Source: CAXQRU01 sp964226685 (lineage in GTDB: Bacteria; Pseudomonadota; Gammaproteobacteria; Pseudomonadales; Cellvibrionaceae). From it: DNA of 5,369 nucleotides. The position numbers and the translations under genes were made by a program. Of this stretch, positions 1 to 5,369 are shown one piece after another. Position 1 is the first letter of the stretch, and each line of letters opens with the position of its first letter. The stretch is from positions 1 to 5,369 of the forward strand of contig CAXQRU010000093.1 of the NCBI GenBank assembly GCA_964226685.1. The letters are read 5' to 3'. The notes under the pieces are model-generated. The model ran no database searches. It had not been told where the DNA came from and worked only from the letters and a program-made list of their open reading frames with translations.

Positions 1-14
1 CGCTCTTCCGATCT
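1..14 (+). other. Residual Illumina TruSeq adapter sequence
   Basis: The first 14 bases, CGCTCTTCCGATCT, are identical to the 3' end of the standard Illumina TruSeq adapter. They sit exactly at the window edge, as untrimmed adapter carried into an assembly would. They are most likely not genomic, so true sequence probably begins at 15. This matters for the promoter call, because its -35 hexamer would start on the last adapter base. Confidence 0.9.
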
Positions 15-42
15 TGACTAAATATCTAATAAACAATATATT
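14..42 (+). promoter_or_regulatory. Sigma-70-like promoter of the desaturase gene
   Basis: A -35-like TTGACT (14-19) and a -10-like TATATT (37-42) each match the consensus at five of six positions. They are separated by exactly 17 bp. Transcription would start near 49-50, giving a leader of roughly 50 nt before the ATG at 98. Caveat: base 14 is probably adapter-derived, so only TGACT of the -35 is certainly genomic. The -10 lies inside a large palindrome, which suggests regulation at this promoter. Confidence 0.5.
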
Positions 43-62
43 TAGCTAATTAGCTAAATATA
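37..62. repeat. Perfect 26-bp palindrome, candidate operator
   Basis: Bases 37-62 equal their own reverse complement without a mismatch, with the centre between 49 and 50. The core is two adjacent copies of TTAGCTAA (42-49 and 50-57). Each copy is itself palindromic, so dimers could bind side by side. The element covers the proposed -10 and start site of the desaturase gene, where a repressor would block polymerase. Fatty acid desaturase genes in proteobacteria are often controlled by TetR-family regulators (FabR, DesT), but I do not recognise either consensus here. It could also act as a hairpin in the leader, or be chance in AT-rich DNA. Confidence 0.55.
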
Positions 63-97
63 CCACATACACGCAGAACTTCATAGGGGAAAATACC

Positions 98-1006
98 ATG
101 GCAAGAGACAATACTGGGGTCGATACACCAAGATTCCTTGAGGAGGATAGCACTGATGCCGTCACCGGCACAGTCACATGGTCAGCAAAAAAGTCTTTAT
201 GGATCAGCAGCATGTACCTAGGCACCTTCATTGCAATTGCCTATTATGCCACCCCAACCCATATTGCAGCCTTCCTACTCACTACCGCCACTGTACTTTG
301 CCTTGGTCACTCCCTAGGCATGCACCGAAGGCTGATCCATGATAGTTACGACTGCCCCAAATGGCTTGAATATAACTTTGTCTATCTGGGTAGCTTGGTT
401 GGCCTGGGTGGCCCCATCACCATGATCCACACCCATGACATAAGAGATTGGGCTCAACGAAAGTCACAATGCCATGACTATTTTGCACATAGGCAGTCCT
501 TTCTTAAAGATGCTTGGTGGCAAATGCACTGTGACATAAAACTCGAACATCCACCCACAATGATCTTAGAAGAGGACATTCAGAATGATCGCTTTTATCA
601 ATTATTAGAGCGCACCACCCTATTACAACAACTTCCTTGGGCTGTACTATTCTATTGGCTTGGCGGCTGGGGTTTAGTGTTATGGTGTATCTGTGCTCGG
701 ATAGCTATTAGCGTTACCGGTCACTGGCTGATCGGATACTTTGCCCACCGGCAAGGACACAGAGATTGGCATGTTGAAGGCGCAGGTGTGCAAGGTTATA
801 ACGTAAAATTTGCCGGCTTAATTACCTTCGGAGAATGCTGGCACAACAACCACCACGCTTTTCCCGGCTCAGCCAAAATTGGCCTTAATGAAGGACAAGC
901 TGACCCTGGCTGGTGGGTTTTGAAAGGGCTTGAACGAATTAATCTTGCTTGGAATTTGAGAACGCCTGAGCAGATACCTTACCGGCAAGCGTTAAAAGCG
1001 ATGTAA
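98..1006 (+). CDS. Membrane fatty acid desaturase (acyl-CoA delta-9 type) with altered second histidine box
   Basis: This 302-residue protein resembles the integral-membrane, di-iron stearoyl-CoA desaturase family, which inserts a double bond into acyl chains at the inner membrane. The ATG has a good ribosome site (AGGGGA, 85-90, 7 nt spacer). Hydrophobic segments lie near residues 33-50, 54-70, 93-110 and 177-200. The first histidine box is HSLGMH (71-76) and the third is WHNNHH (248-253). His209 in a TGH motif may match the extra histidine ligand of SCD1. Where SCD1 has HRxHH, this protein has HDIRD (113-117), so two expected iron ligands are Arg and Asp. His111, 126, 131 and 144 lie near that segment. 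The length is slightly short of animal enzymes but usual for bacteria. I recall similar HD-x-RD-W proteins among bacterial desaturases, so this may be a subfamily trait rather than decay. Substrate and activity are inferred only. No redox partner gene is visible. Confidence 0.85.
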   Translation: MARDNTGVDTPRFLEEDSTDAVTGTVTWSAKKSLWISSMYLGTFIAIAYYATPTHIAAFLLTTATVLCLGHSLGMHRRLIHDSYDCPKWLEYNFVYLGSLVGLGGPITMIHTHDIRDWAQRKSQCHDYFAHRQSFLKDAWWQMHCDIKLEHPPTMILEEDIQNDRFYQLLERTTLLQQLPWAVLFYWLGGWGLVLWCICARIAISVTGHWLIGYFAHRQGHRDWHVEGAGVQGYNVKFAGLITFGECWHNNHHAFPGSAKIGLNEGQADPGWWVLKGLERINLAWNLRTPEQIPYRQALKAM

Positions 1007-1008
1007 AT

Positions 1009-1027
1009 TGGGGAGTAAAACTCCCCA
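1009..1027. terminator. Hairpin between convergent genes, possible terminator
   Basis: TGGGGAGT (1009-1016) pairs perfectly with ACTCCCCA (1020-1027) around an AAA loop, giving an 8-bp stem with four G-C pairs in a row. It starts three bases after the desaturase stop and lies 12 nt past the stop of the convergent gene at 1040. That position suits a shared terminator. The weakness is the tail: no T-tract follows on the plus strand, and only a short TTT follows after one A on the minus strand. It may act weakly or mainly protect the 3' end. Confidence 0.45.
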
Positions 1028-1039
1028 GGCATTACAAGA

Positions 1040-1372
1040 TTAGGTATTCTTAGGGACTTTTGATTCCCCAATACTACCTGATTTTTTACCTACAAGAGTG
1101 ATCGCTTCCCTCGTGGGCATGAAGGCATTAAGTAACACGGGATCCATGGGATCTACATCCAGCGACTCATCACCAACGGCTTGCGTAGATTGAGGTGGTA
1201 TAGGTTGCTGCGGTATAGGCACAGCGGAACCTTCTGAGGACTGAGGCTCTTGTTCCATTAACAATTTGGTTAAATTACTGGCCGTTTTGACCATTTTAGG
1301 TTGAGCAATTGGCTGCTGTGTTGAATCAGAAGCAATTGGAGCCGAAGCTCCCTTATTTGGATTAATTTCCAT
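1040..1372 (-). CDS. Small Pro/Gln-rich hypothetical protein
   Basis: I do not recognise this protein. The chosen start (ATG at 1372) gives 110 residues beginning MEINPN. It has a strong ribosome site, AAGGA at 1380-1384, 7 nt away. The longer reading from 1447 adds 25 basic residues and lacks such a site. The product is hydrophilic, with no membrane segment, signal peptide or cysteine. The middle is low-complexity and probably disordered, including PIPQQPIPPQ at 52-61. A less biased C-terminal segment (about 73-96: acidic DVDPMD, then LLNAFMPTREAITLVGKK) could be a short interaction region. It lies 142 nt downstream of the vWA gene on the same strand, with a hairpin and a possible promoter between them. 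The clear ribosome site supports a real gene, but function cannot be assigned. Confidence 0.6.
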   Translation of the reverse strand: MEINPNKGASAPIASDSTQQPIAQPKMVKTASNLTKLLMEQEPQSSEGSAVPIPQQPIPPQSTQAVGDESLDVDPMDPVLLNAFMPTREAITLVGKKSGSIGESKVPKNT

Positions 1373-1379
1373 CTTTTCA

Positions 1380-1384
1380 TCCTT
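1380..1384 (-). promoter_or_regulatory. Ribosome binding site that sets the start at 1372
   Basis: On the minus strand, AAGGA is followed by 7 nt and ATG. This near-ideal spacing favours the 110-residue product over the 135-residue one that starts at 1447. Confidence 0.6.
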
Positions 1385-1456
1385 GATAAGTATCATTGAA
1401 ATTAGAGTTCGCCGAGTAAAAACTTTCTTACGGAGCGACCCAGGCACTGCCGTTCG

Positions 1457-1465
1457 ATTGTATCA
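1457..1465 (-). promoter_or_regulatory. Possible extended -10 promoter of the small hypothetical gene
   Basis: The minus strand reads TGATACAAT, a TGnTATAAT-type extended -10 with one mismatch in the hexamer (TACAAT, 1462-1457). No convincing -35 lies upstream, which extended -10 promoters tolerate. Transcription would begin near 1450, leaving a leader of about 78 nt. It sits downstream of the hairpin that follows the vWA gene, consistent with a separate transcription unit. Confidence 0.35.
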
Positions 1466-1478
1466 CAACCAGGCTCAA

Positions 1479-1507
1479 TGCATAGCCCATCAGCGATGGG
1501 CTATGCA
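1479..1507. terminator. Strong 13-bp hairpin after the vWA gene
   Basis: TGCATAGCCCATC (1479-1491) pairs perfectly with GATGGGCTATGCA (1495-1507) around a 3-nt AGC loop. It begins 8 nt past the vWA stop codon (1515-1517, minus strand). The stem is long and GC-containing, as in terminators, but no T-run follows on either strand. It may pause polymerase, stabilise the vWA mRNA 3' end, or be a dispersed genomic repeat. A terminator is the likeliest reading from position alone. Confidence 0.45.
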
Positions 1508-1514
1508 GCTCGCC

Positions 1515-3284
1515 TTAGAGCTTAGCCAACTTAGCCTTTCTCACCAACTGTACAAACTCAGAGCGATACCCATAGTCATCAGAACCTTTATGAGCTTGAG
1601 CAAGGTCAATAATCGCATCAAAACTGTAGTCATTAATATATTTGGTGCTTCTTAAGCGCTCACCAAATGCGGCAACGGCAATGGCAAAATTCACTTCTTG
1701 CTGCAAGATACCTTGCGCAACTAACGAGGGCTTTATAGGTTTCTCAATCAACCTAGAAGTATTCTCGTTAGGTAGTTTGTAGCGAATTTTCAAAAAGCCA
1801 TACTCGTCACTAAGATCACTGGGCAACCGTCTACCTTGCTGATAACGTGACTCATCAATTAACTGAGCCTCTGAACCCACTGGCGTAATTTCATAAATAG
1901 CCGTTACACTGTGTCCTGCACCCACATCACCTGCATCGACTTTATCATTATTAAAATCCTCTCGCTTTAACGCGCGAGTTTCATAGCCAATCAAACGATA
2001 TTCACTGACTGTGGCAGGATTAAATTCAACTTGGATCTTCACATCCTTAGCAATGGTAAATAAATTGGAAGTGGCTTGATGAACGAGGACTTTTTGAGCC
2101 TCACTTAAAGAATCGATATACGCAGCAACGCCATTACCATTTTGAGCCAACTCTTGCATTAAATGATCATTATAATTACCACGACCAAATCCTAATACCG
2201 ATAAATACACACCACTTTCGCGCTTACGCTCAACTAATGACTTCAACGCCTTAGGGTCACTGATACCTACATTAAAATCTCCATCAGTGGCGATGATGAT
2301 TCGGTTTACCGCTTCTTTATTAAAATTTTGCTCGGCCAAAGCATAAGCCAACTCTATCCCTTGACCACCGGCGGTAGAGCCTCCTGCCTGTAATTGAGTC
2401 AGTGCCGATAAGATTTTTTGCTTGTCAGCCACTTTAGTGGGTGGCAACACCTCACCAGCAGCACCTGCATAAACCACGATTGAAATGGTATCGGTTGGTT
2501 TCAATGTCGATAGCAATAACTCCATCGATTGTTTCACTAACGGTAGCTTATCAGGCTGACTCATAGAGCCAGAAACATCCAACAATAGCACCAAATTACT
2601 ATCGGGCTGAGTCGCACTCTCAATATCATAACCTTTTATACCAATGTGTACTAACTGCTTGCCTTTAGCCCACGGTGAAGGCTGAACCACAATAGTTGGC
2701 TCAAAAGGCACAGCCGTCGATTCAGGCTTAGGATATTGATAATCAAAGTAGTTGAGCATCTCCTCAATACGCACAGTATCAACCTGAGGTAGGCGCCCCT
2801 GGTTGAGCATTCTGCGAACCATACTATAAGAGGCAGTATCCACATCGATGGAAAAGGTGGATACCGCTTCTTCAGACGTTTTTTTCAAGGGATTTGTCTC
2901 TGTAGACTGAATATTTCCTATATCCACTTGCTCCTCAACATAAACTACATCGGGCCTAATATTTGGACTGACCGCCATATCAGACATGGGCGATGGTGCC
3001 ATTAATCTTTGAGGAGCCGATTTGGCCATCTCAGATAAGCTCTGTATTTCTCGTTCATGTGCAGCCTGCTCCTCTGCTGCAACAGCAGTTACTAAAGGCT
3101 TAGGCTCGGATGTGGGAGGCTCGTGAAGCAATGCTTTATCTTTAGAATCAATAACTAACGGCACTGGAATAGTATCATCCGTTTCACCCCCAATCCCTGA
3201 ACTGCTTTGGAGCGCAAACCAAACACCGGCGGCCACCGAAAGAGCAGCACCTGAATAAAGTAATGTATTGCGTAAACTGGGCAT
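1515..3284 (-). CDS. Membrane-anchored von Willebrand factor A protein, YfbK-like
   Basis: From the ATG at 3284 the product has 589 residues; positions below count from that start. A hydrophobic stretch at about 7-26 is followed by polar, low-complexity sequence to about 140, suggesting an N-terminal anchor with the rest in the periplasm. No lipobox cysteine is present. FSIDVDTASY (144-153) and VRIEEMLNYFDY (171-182) are typical of the vWF_A N-terminal domain. The vWA domain follows, with a complete metal site: DVSGS (Asp236, Ser238, Ser240), Thr304 in GGSTAGG, and Asp334 in TDGD. The rest (about 410-585) fits the C-terminal domain DUF3520. Such proteins are thought to bind partners through a divalent metal; the target is unknown. 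Homologues often sit near ECF sigma genes, but none is visible here. Family assignment is firm, the role is not. Confidence 0.9.
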   Translation of the reverse strand: MPSLRNTLLYSGAALSVAAGVWFALQSSSGIGGETDDTIPVPLVIDSKDKALLHEPPTSEPKPLVTAVAAEEQAAHEREIQSLSEMAKSAPQRLMAPSPMSDMAVSPNIRPDVVYVEEQVDIGNIQSTETNPLKKTSEEAVSTFSIDVDTASYSMVRRMLNQGRLPQVDTVRIEEMLNYFDYQYPKPESTAVPFEPTIVVQPSPWAKGKQLVHIGIKGYDIESATQPDSNLVLLLDVSGSMSQPDKLPLVKQSMELLLSTLKPTDTISIVVYAGAAGEVLPPTKVADKQKILSALTQLQAGGSTAGGQGIELAYALAEQNFNKEAVNRIIIATDGDFNVGISDPKALKSLVERKRESGVYLSVLGFGRGNYNDHLMQELAQNGNGVAAYIDSLSEAQKVLVHQATSNLFTIAKDVKIQVEFNPATVSEYRLIGYETRALKREDFNNDKVDAGDVGAGHSVTAIYEITPVGSEAQLIDESRYQQGRRLPSDLSDEYGFLKIRYKLPNENTSRLIEKPIKPSLVAQGILQQEVNFAIAVAAFGERLRSTKYINDYSFDAIIDLAQAHKGSDDYGYRSEFVQLVRKAKLAKL

Positions 3285-3293
3285 CTTGATCAT

Positions 3294-3297
3294 TCCT
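3294..3297 (-). promoter_or_regulatory. Ribosome binding site that sets the vWA start at 3284
   Basis: The minus-strand AGGA directly abuts the upstream ATG at 3293, which is too close to serve it. It is 9 nt from the ATG at 3284, a normal spacing, so the product most likely begins MPSLRN. Confidence 0.55.
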
Positions 3298-3344
3298 GTT
3301 TTGGTTAGATACCGATAAGACGACGTGGATAAATAAAAGCTTGG

Positions 3345-3363
3345 AAAATAATTTAATTATTTT
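3345..3363. repeat. AT-only inverted repeat at the end of the secreted-protein gene
   Basis: AAAATAATT (3345-3353) and AATTATTTT (3355-3363) form perfect 9-bp arms around a single T, overlapping the TAA stop at 3362-3364. The element contains no G or C. It lies upstream of the vWA gene in the direction of transcription, so it could be an AT-rich promoter element or regulator site, or a weak 3' hairpin. Chance is plausible in sequence this AT-rich. Confidence 0.3.
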
Positions 3364-4171
3364 AGTCGCAAGTAGACAGGGGCTTGGCAACTTGCTCTCC
3401 ATTATCATCCAATACATAACACACTCCGTTGACCAGCTTCAAGGTTGAAGCTTGCCACTGATAAGTTTCGACAGCTATTCGAGAACCCGCACAACATTGA
3501 TTAGTGGATGTTACTGTTTTTGCTTTCGGATCAAAAGACAACGATGTCATACCTAACTGATCCGACATACTATATTGATGTGCACCAGGGTTATACAAAA
3601 AGTAAACCCTGCTTGTATTAGGGCCAGCATAGGAGTATTCATAAACAGAAAAATCTAGATGTCCATCAAAATTGTAATCACCAATATCTAAATCATAATG
3701 ATTAGAGCAAACTCCTTCCGCCTTTAAGGTTGATTGAACATCATCGGTTTTTTTATCGATGATATGAATGACTTTCTCTTCATCACACTGAATTCTTACA
3801 TACTGTTTTTCAAATGAATGGATTTGAATCGCCCCTCTTGGGTCATCAATAGCACTTAATTTAACAGGTATTTTTTTACCTGTCCTTAACTCTACCCAAT
3901 AGCCTTCAAGCCCACTGTCAACAGCACTAAGATGAAACTCAGCTATAGCATCATCGCCATTCATTTCACGATAAATGAAATTATTGTCGTTACTGCCATC
4001 TTTTATGATCAAAGCAATAGGTGTTCTATATTTATGATAAAAATAAGCACCCGAATACTCCCCATCCAAGGACATTGAGATTTCAGTAGCACCTAAATAC
4101 CCTCGATATTCAGTGCTTAAACAAATTGATGAAAAAACTACAAACCCAATAGCAACTAGAGCTTTTATCAT
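3362..4171 (-). CDS. Secreted or periplasmic protein with DxNxDG loop, XAC2610-like
   Basis: The ATG at 4171 puts a signal peptide at the very N-terminus (MIKALVAIGFVVFSSICLST, then EYRG) and gives 269 residues. The reading from 4234 would bury that signal behind 21 charged residues. The site at 4171 has only a weak AGG about 6 nt upstream. The N-terminal part (about 22-60) has the pattern Y-x-G-x-L-G, a beta stretch, then G-A-Y-F-Y, typical of a small beta-rich repeat in secreted proteobacterial proteins. Residues 165-173 read DYNFDGHLD, spaced like a calcium loop (Asp165, Asn167, Asp169, Asp173), in a context (DIGDYNFDGHLDFSVYEYS) like XAC2610-related proteins. Six cysteines in the mature part (129, 155, 226, 227, 251, 268) could form disulfides in the periplasm. 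The gene ends 77 nt before the vWA start and begins 72 nt after the PARG stop. The molecular role is unknown and calcium binding is inferred. Confidence 0.75.
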   Translation of the reverse strand: MIKALVAIGFVVFSSICLSTEYRGYLGATEISMSLDGEYSGAYFYHKYRTPIALIIKDGSNDNNFIYREMNGDDAIAEFHLSAVDSGLEGYWVELRTGKKIPVKLSAIDDPRGAIQIHSFEKQYVRIQCDEEKVIHIIDKKTDDVQSTLKAEGVCSNHYDLDIGDYNFDGHLDFSVYEYSYAGPNTSRVYFLYNPGAHQYSMSDQLGMTSLSFDPKAKTVTSTNQCCAGSRIAVETYQWQASTLKLVNGVCYVLDDNGEQVAKPLSTCD

Positions 4172-4243
4172 ATAGTACCTATCACGCTGACTTAACAGAT
4201 CGCCGAAATTATCCATTGTACAATCTCGGTACACGGTTGTCTT

Positions 4244-5089
4244 CTAGCAATGGATCATACGCTCAAATGCAGGGAACGTTTTGCCACCCGATCGATCCAA
4301 TACGGAAAATCGAATATGCTTAAACCTTCCTACAAAATAGTCCTGATTGAGCAAAGACTCAAAAACAGCCGCTACCATTTCTGGGTTATTTCTAAATACA
4401 CCACAGCCCCAGGCTCCCAACACCAAGCCATCACAAGCATTTTTGGCGGCAATAGACAACACTTTTGCCGCACGCTGGTATAGCACCGGCTGAATTTCAT
4501 CGACCCTATGAGGCTCACGTTCTTTAATCACACCCGCATTGGGCGCTGGGCTGGTAATAAAATCAACGAGTACGGGATAATCCAAAAGCTCACCACTATC
4601 ATCTCTAAATATCGGACAACGGGGCGAGTAATTAGCATAGTCCGAATAAAAACAAGTTTTTAACCAGCGATTATGCTTATAGTATTCCTCACAAGTCACC
4701 AAGCTAGCGTACAAAGCTGAACTTCTGGCCAAGGCCTCTTCTTGCGCCTGGGCACCACCCAAAAAGCCGCCACCAGGATTTTTAGCTGAAGCAAAATTTA
4801 GAGCCGCGACTCGCTGGCAGTCACTATTGTCTTGCAACCAAAAAATACCCTCAAGAGTCGTTTCGTTGGCAATGCTTATGTTTGTCGTCTCGTTTGGGCG
4901 CTCAAGGCCTTTAACCTGTTCCAGTAGCTCATCTTGAGCCCACGGCGTATAACAAATGGTATTATCTACACACTCATTAACTAGGTGAGAAATAGCAACT
5001 TTCTCCCCCTGCGCATTATGGTAATAACCCTGCTCCATTATTTTTAAAGTATCTTCGGCAATTTCTTTTCTATTATTTCTCTGTGTCAT
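4244..5089 (-). CDS. Microbial-type poly(ADP-ribose) glycohydrolase, TIGR02452 family
   Basis: From the ATG at 5089 the product has 281 residues, usual for the TIGR02452/DUF2263 family, and no signal peptide or membrane segment, so it is probably cytoplasmic. The N-terminal RKEIAEDTLKIMEQGYY (7-23) is a family hallmark. The PARG signature is complete: GGG (106-108), seven residues, then QEE (116-118). By analogy with known PARGs the last Glu is the catalytic acid, releasing ADP-ribose from protein-linked chains. SPAPNAG (180-186) and LGAWGCGVFRNNP (224-236) fit the macrodomain ribose and phosphate loops. An in-frame TTG at 5161 would add 24 residues but lacks a ribosome site and runs through hairpin-forming sequence, so I rejected it. 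The site before 5089 is itself weak (AGAG-type, distant). No ADP-ribosyltransferase lies nearby, so the substrate is unknown; roles in reversing stress-related ADP-ribosylation or phage defence are possible. Confidence 0.88.
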   Translation of the reverse strand: MTQRNNRKEIAEDTLKIMEQGYYHNAQGEKVAISHLVNECVDNTICYTPWAQDELLEQVKGLERPNETTNISIANETTLEGIFWLQDNSDCQRVAALNFASAKNPGGGFLGGAQAQEEALARSSALYASLVTCEEYYKHNRWLKTCFYSDYANYSPRCPIFRDDSGELLDYPVLVDFITSPAPNAGVIKEREPHRVDEIQPVLYQRAAKVLSIAAKNACDGLVLGAWGCGVFRNNPEMVAAVFESLLNQDYFVGRFKHIRFSVLDRSGGKTFPAFERMIHC

Positions 5090-5125
5090 TTTTCTATTTT
5101 CTCTATAAACAATAAGCGGCTTAAA

Positions 5126-5160
5126 GCCACCCACGGCATTATGGTGGCTCAAGGCCACCA
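5126..5160 (-). repeat. Three-arm GGTGGC/GCCACC repeat with alternative hairpins
   Basis: On the minus strand, GGTGGC occurs at 5159-5154 and 5131-5126, with GCCACC between them at 5148-5143. The middle arm can pair with the first (loop CTTGA, 7 bp including the flanking T-A pair) or with the third (11-nt loop), but not both. This lies just upstream of the PARG start. Such mutually exclusive pairing is seen in attenuators and RNA switches, but no terminator T-run follows, and if the start is near 5131 the first arm is not transcribed. It may instead be a DNA binding site. Confidence 0.4.
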
Positions 5161-5166
5161 ATGCAA
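5138..5166 (-). promoter_or_regulatory. Possible promoter of the PARG gene with an inverted repeat in the spacer
   Basis: On the minus strand, TTGCAT (5166-5161) and CATAAT (5143-5138) are spaced by exactly 17 bp. The -10 matches the consensus at five of six positions but the -35 at only three. The start would be near 5131, about 42 nt before the ATG. A perfect 7-bp inverted repeat fills the spacer (5142-5160), where a regulator could bind. The match is modest and the region is not otherwise marked as a promoter. Confidence 0.3.
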
Positions 5167-5244
5167 GAGGAAATTAAACCACACTCATTACAGGATTTGC
5201 TACCATAGCAAAGCTTGATCACATCCCAACTGTTTTTATATACC

Positions 5245-5369
5245 TTGAGTTCAACTTGTAAGTGCAATTTACGCGAGGTAGGGCCAGCTGGTACACTCAG
5301 GGCCATTTTCTCGCCAAAGGAAATTGCTTATGAGCTATACACAGCTGACCCAAGAAGAAAGATACCAGA
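5245..5369 (+). mobile_element. Left end of an IS30-family insertion sequence, cut by the window edge
   Basis: The element is recognised from the transposase start at 5330. IS30-family elements carry a 20-30 bp terminal inverted repeat, then a short leader before the gene. The sequence at about 5245-5275 (TTGAGTTCAACTTGTAAGTG, then CAATTTACGCG) has the character of IS30-family ends that I recall, and lies about 80 nt before the ATG. The exact left boundary and target duplication cannot be fixed, because the right end lies outside the window. The insertion point is about 155 nt upstream of the PARG start, in the space before that gene. Confidence 0.6.
5330..5369 (+). CDS. IS30-family transposase, N-terminal fragment
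   Basis: Only 13 codons are present, reading MSYTQLTQEERYQ before the window ends. This matches the very conserved N-terminus of IS30-family transposases (MSY-x-QLT-x-EERYQIY), which opens the N-terminal helix-turn-helix that binds the element ends. The full enzyme would carry a DDE catalytic domain and act as a cut-or-copy transposase. The ATG has a good ribosome site, AAAGGA at 5316-5321, 8 nt upstream. The gene is not broken in what is visible; it simply runs off the edge. Confidence 0.85.
   Translation, partial: MSYTQLTQEERYQ

Noticed and set aside
46..231. Minus-strand open frame of 61 codons over the desaturase start
   Set aside because: It runs opposite the desaturase coding sequence and over its palindrome, and shows no recognisable protein features.
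1383..1655. Plus-strand open frame of 90 codons across the vWA gene end
   Set aside because: It is antisense to the well-supported vWA gene and spans its downstream hairpin; the product matches no family and has no good ribosome site.
3184..3417. Minus-strand open frame of 77 codons spanning the gap between two genes
   Set aside because: It overlaps both neighbouring genes in another frame and its composition looks like a frame shadow.
4215..4224. 10-bp palindrome ATTGTACAAT between the PARG and secreted-protein genes
   Set aside because: Too short to stand out, and I could not find a convincing promoter around it.
4250..4483. Plus-strand open frame of 77 codons inside the PARG gene
   Set aside because: It is antisense to the conserved C-terminal part of PARG, which explains the sequence fully.
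5161..5208. Plus-strand 15-codon ORF (MQEEIKPHSLQDLLP) upstream of the IS
   Set aside because: No ribosome site, very short, and it overlaps the possible PARG promoter; probably chance.

Overview
This 5.37 kb window looks like one short contig from a draft genome. Its first 14 bases match the end of an Illumina TruSeq adapter. Its last 40 bases are the start of an IS30-family transposase, a repeat where assemblies commonly break. The protein families (acyl-CoA-desaturase-like enzyme, YfbK-type vWA protein, TIGR02452-type PARG, XAC2610-like secreted protein) and the moderate base composition suggest a gammaproteobacterium, perhaps aquatic. This placement rests on family impressions, not on a marker gene.

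Layout. Bases 1-97 hold adapter residue, a promoter-like sequence and a perfect 26-bp palindrome over its -10 region. Next comes a plus-strand membrane fatty acid desaturase (98-1006). Its second histidine box is altered. A short hairpin separates it from four minus-strand genes. Read in the direction of transcription these are a PARG-like ADP-ribose glycohydrolase (5089-4244), a secreted protein with a calcium-loop-like motif (4171-3362), a membrane-anchored vWA/DUF3520 protein (3284-1515) and a small Pro/Gln-rich unknown protein (1372-1040). The gaps between them are 72, 77 and 142 nt. They could be co-transcribed or separately expressed; promoter-like sequences lie before the first and last. 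At the right edge an IS30-family element begins, pointing away from the PARG gene.

Function. The genes do not form a recognisable pathway. The desaturase would act on membrane lipids, the vWA and XAC2610-like proteins at the envelope, and the PARG homologue in the cytoplasm removing ADP-ribose. I see no ADP-ribosyltransferase, toxin, nuclease, CRISPR array, tRNA or rRNA. The best leads are the altered histidine box, the palindromic operator candidate, and the mutually exclusive hairpins before the PARG gene. None is strong evidence for a new system. For four genes I moved the start downstream of the longest ORF, using Shine-Dalgarno spacing, signal peptide position or family start.
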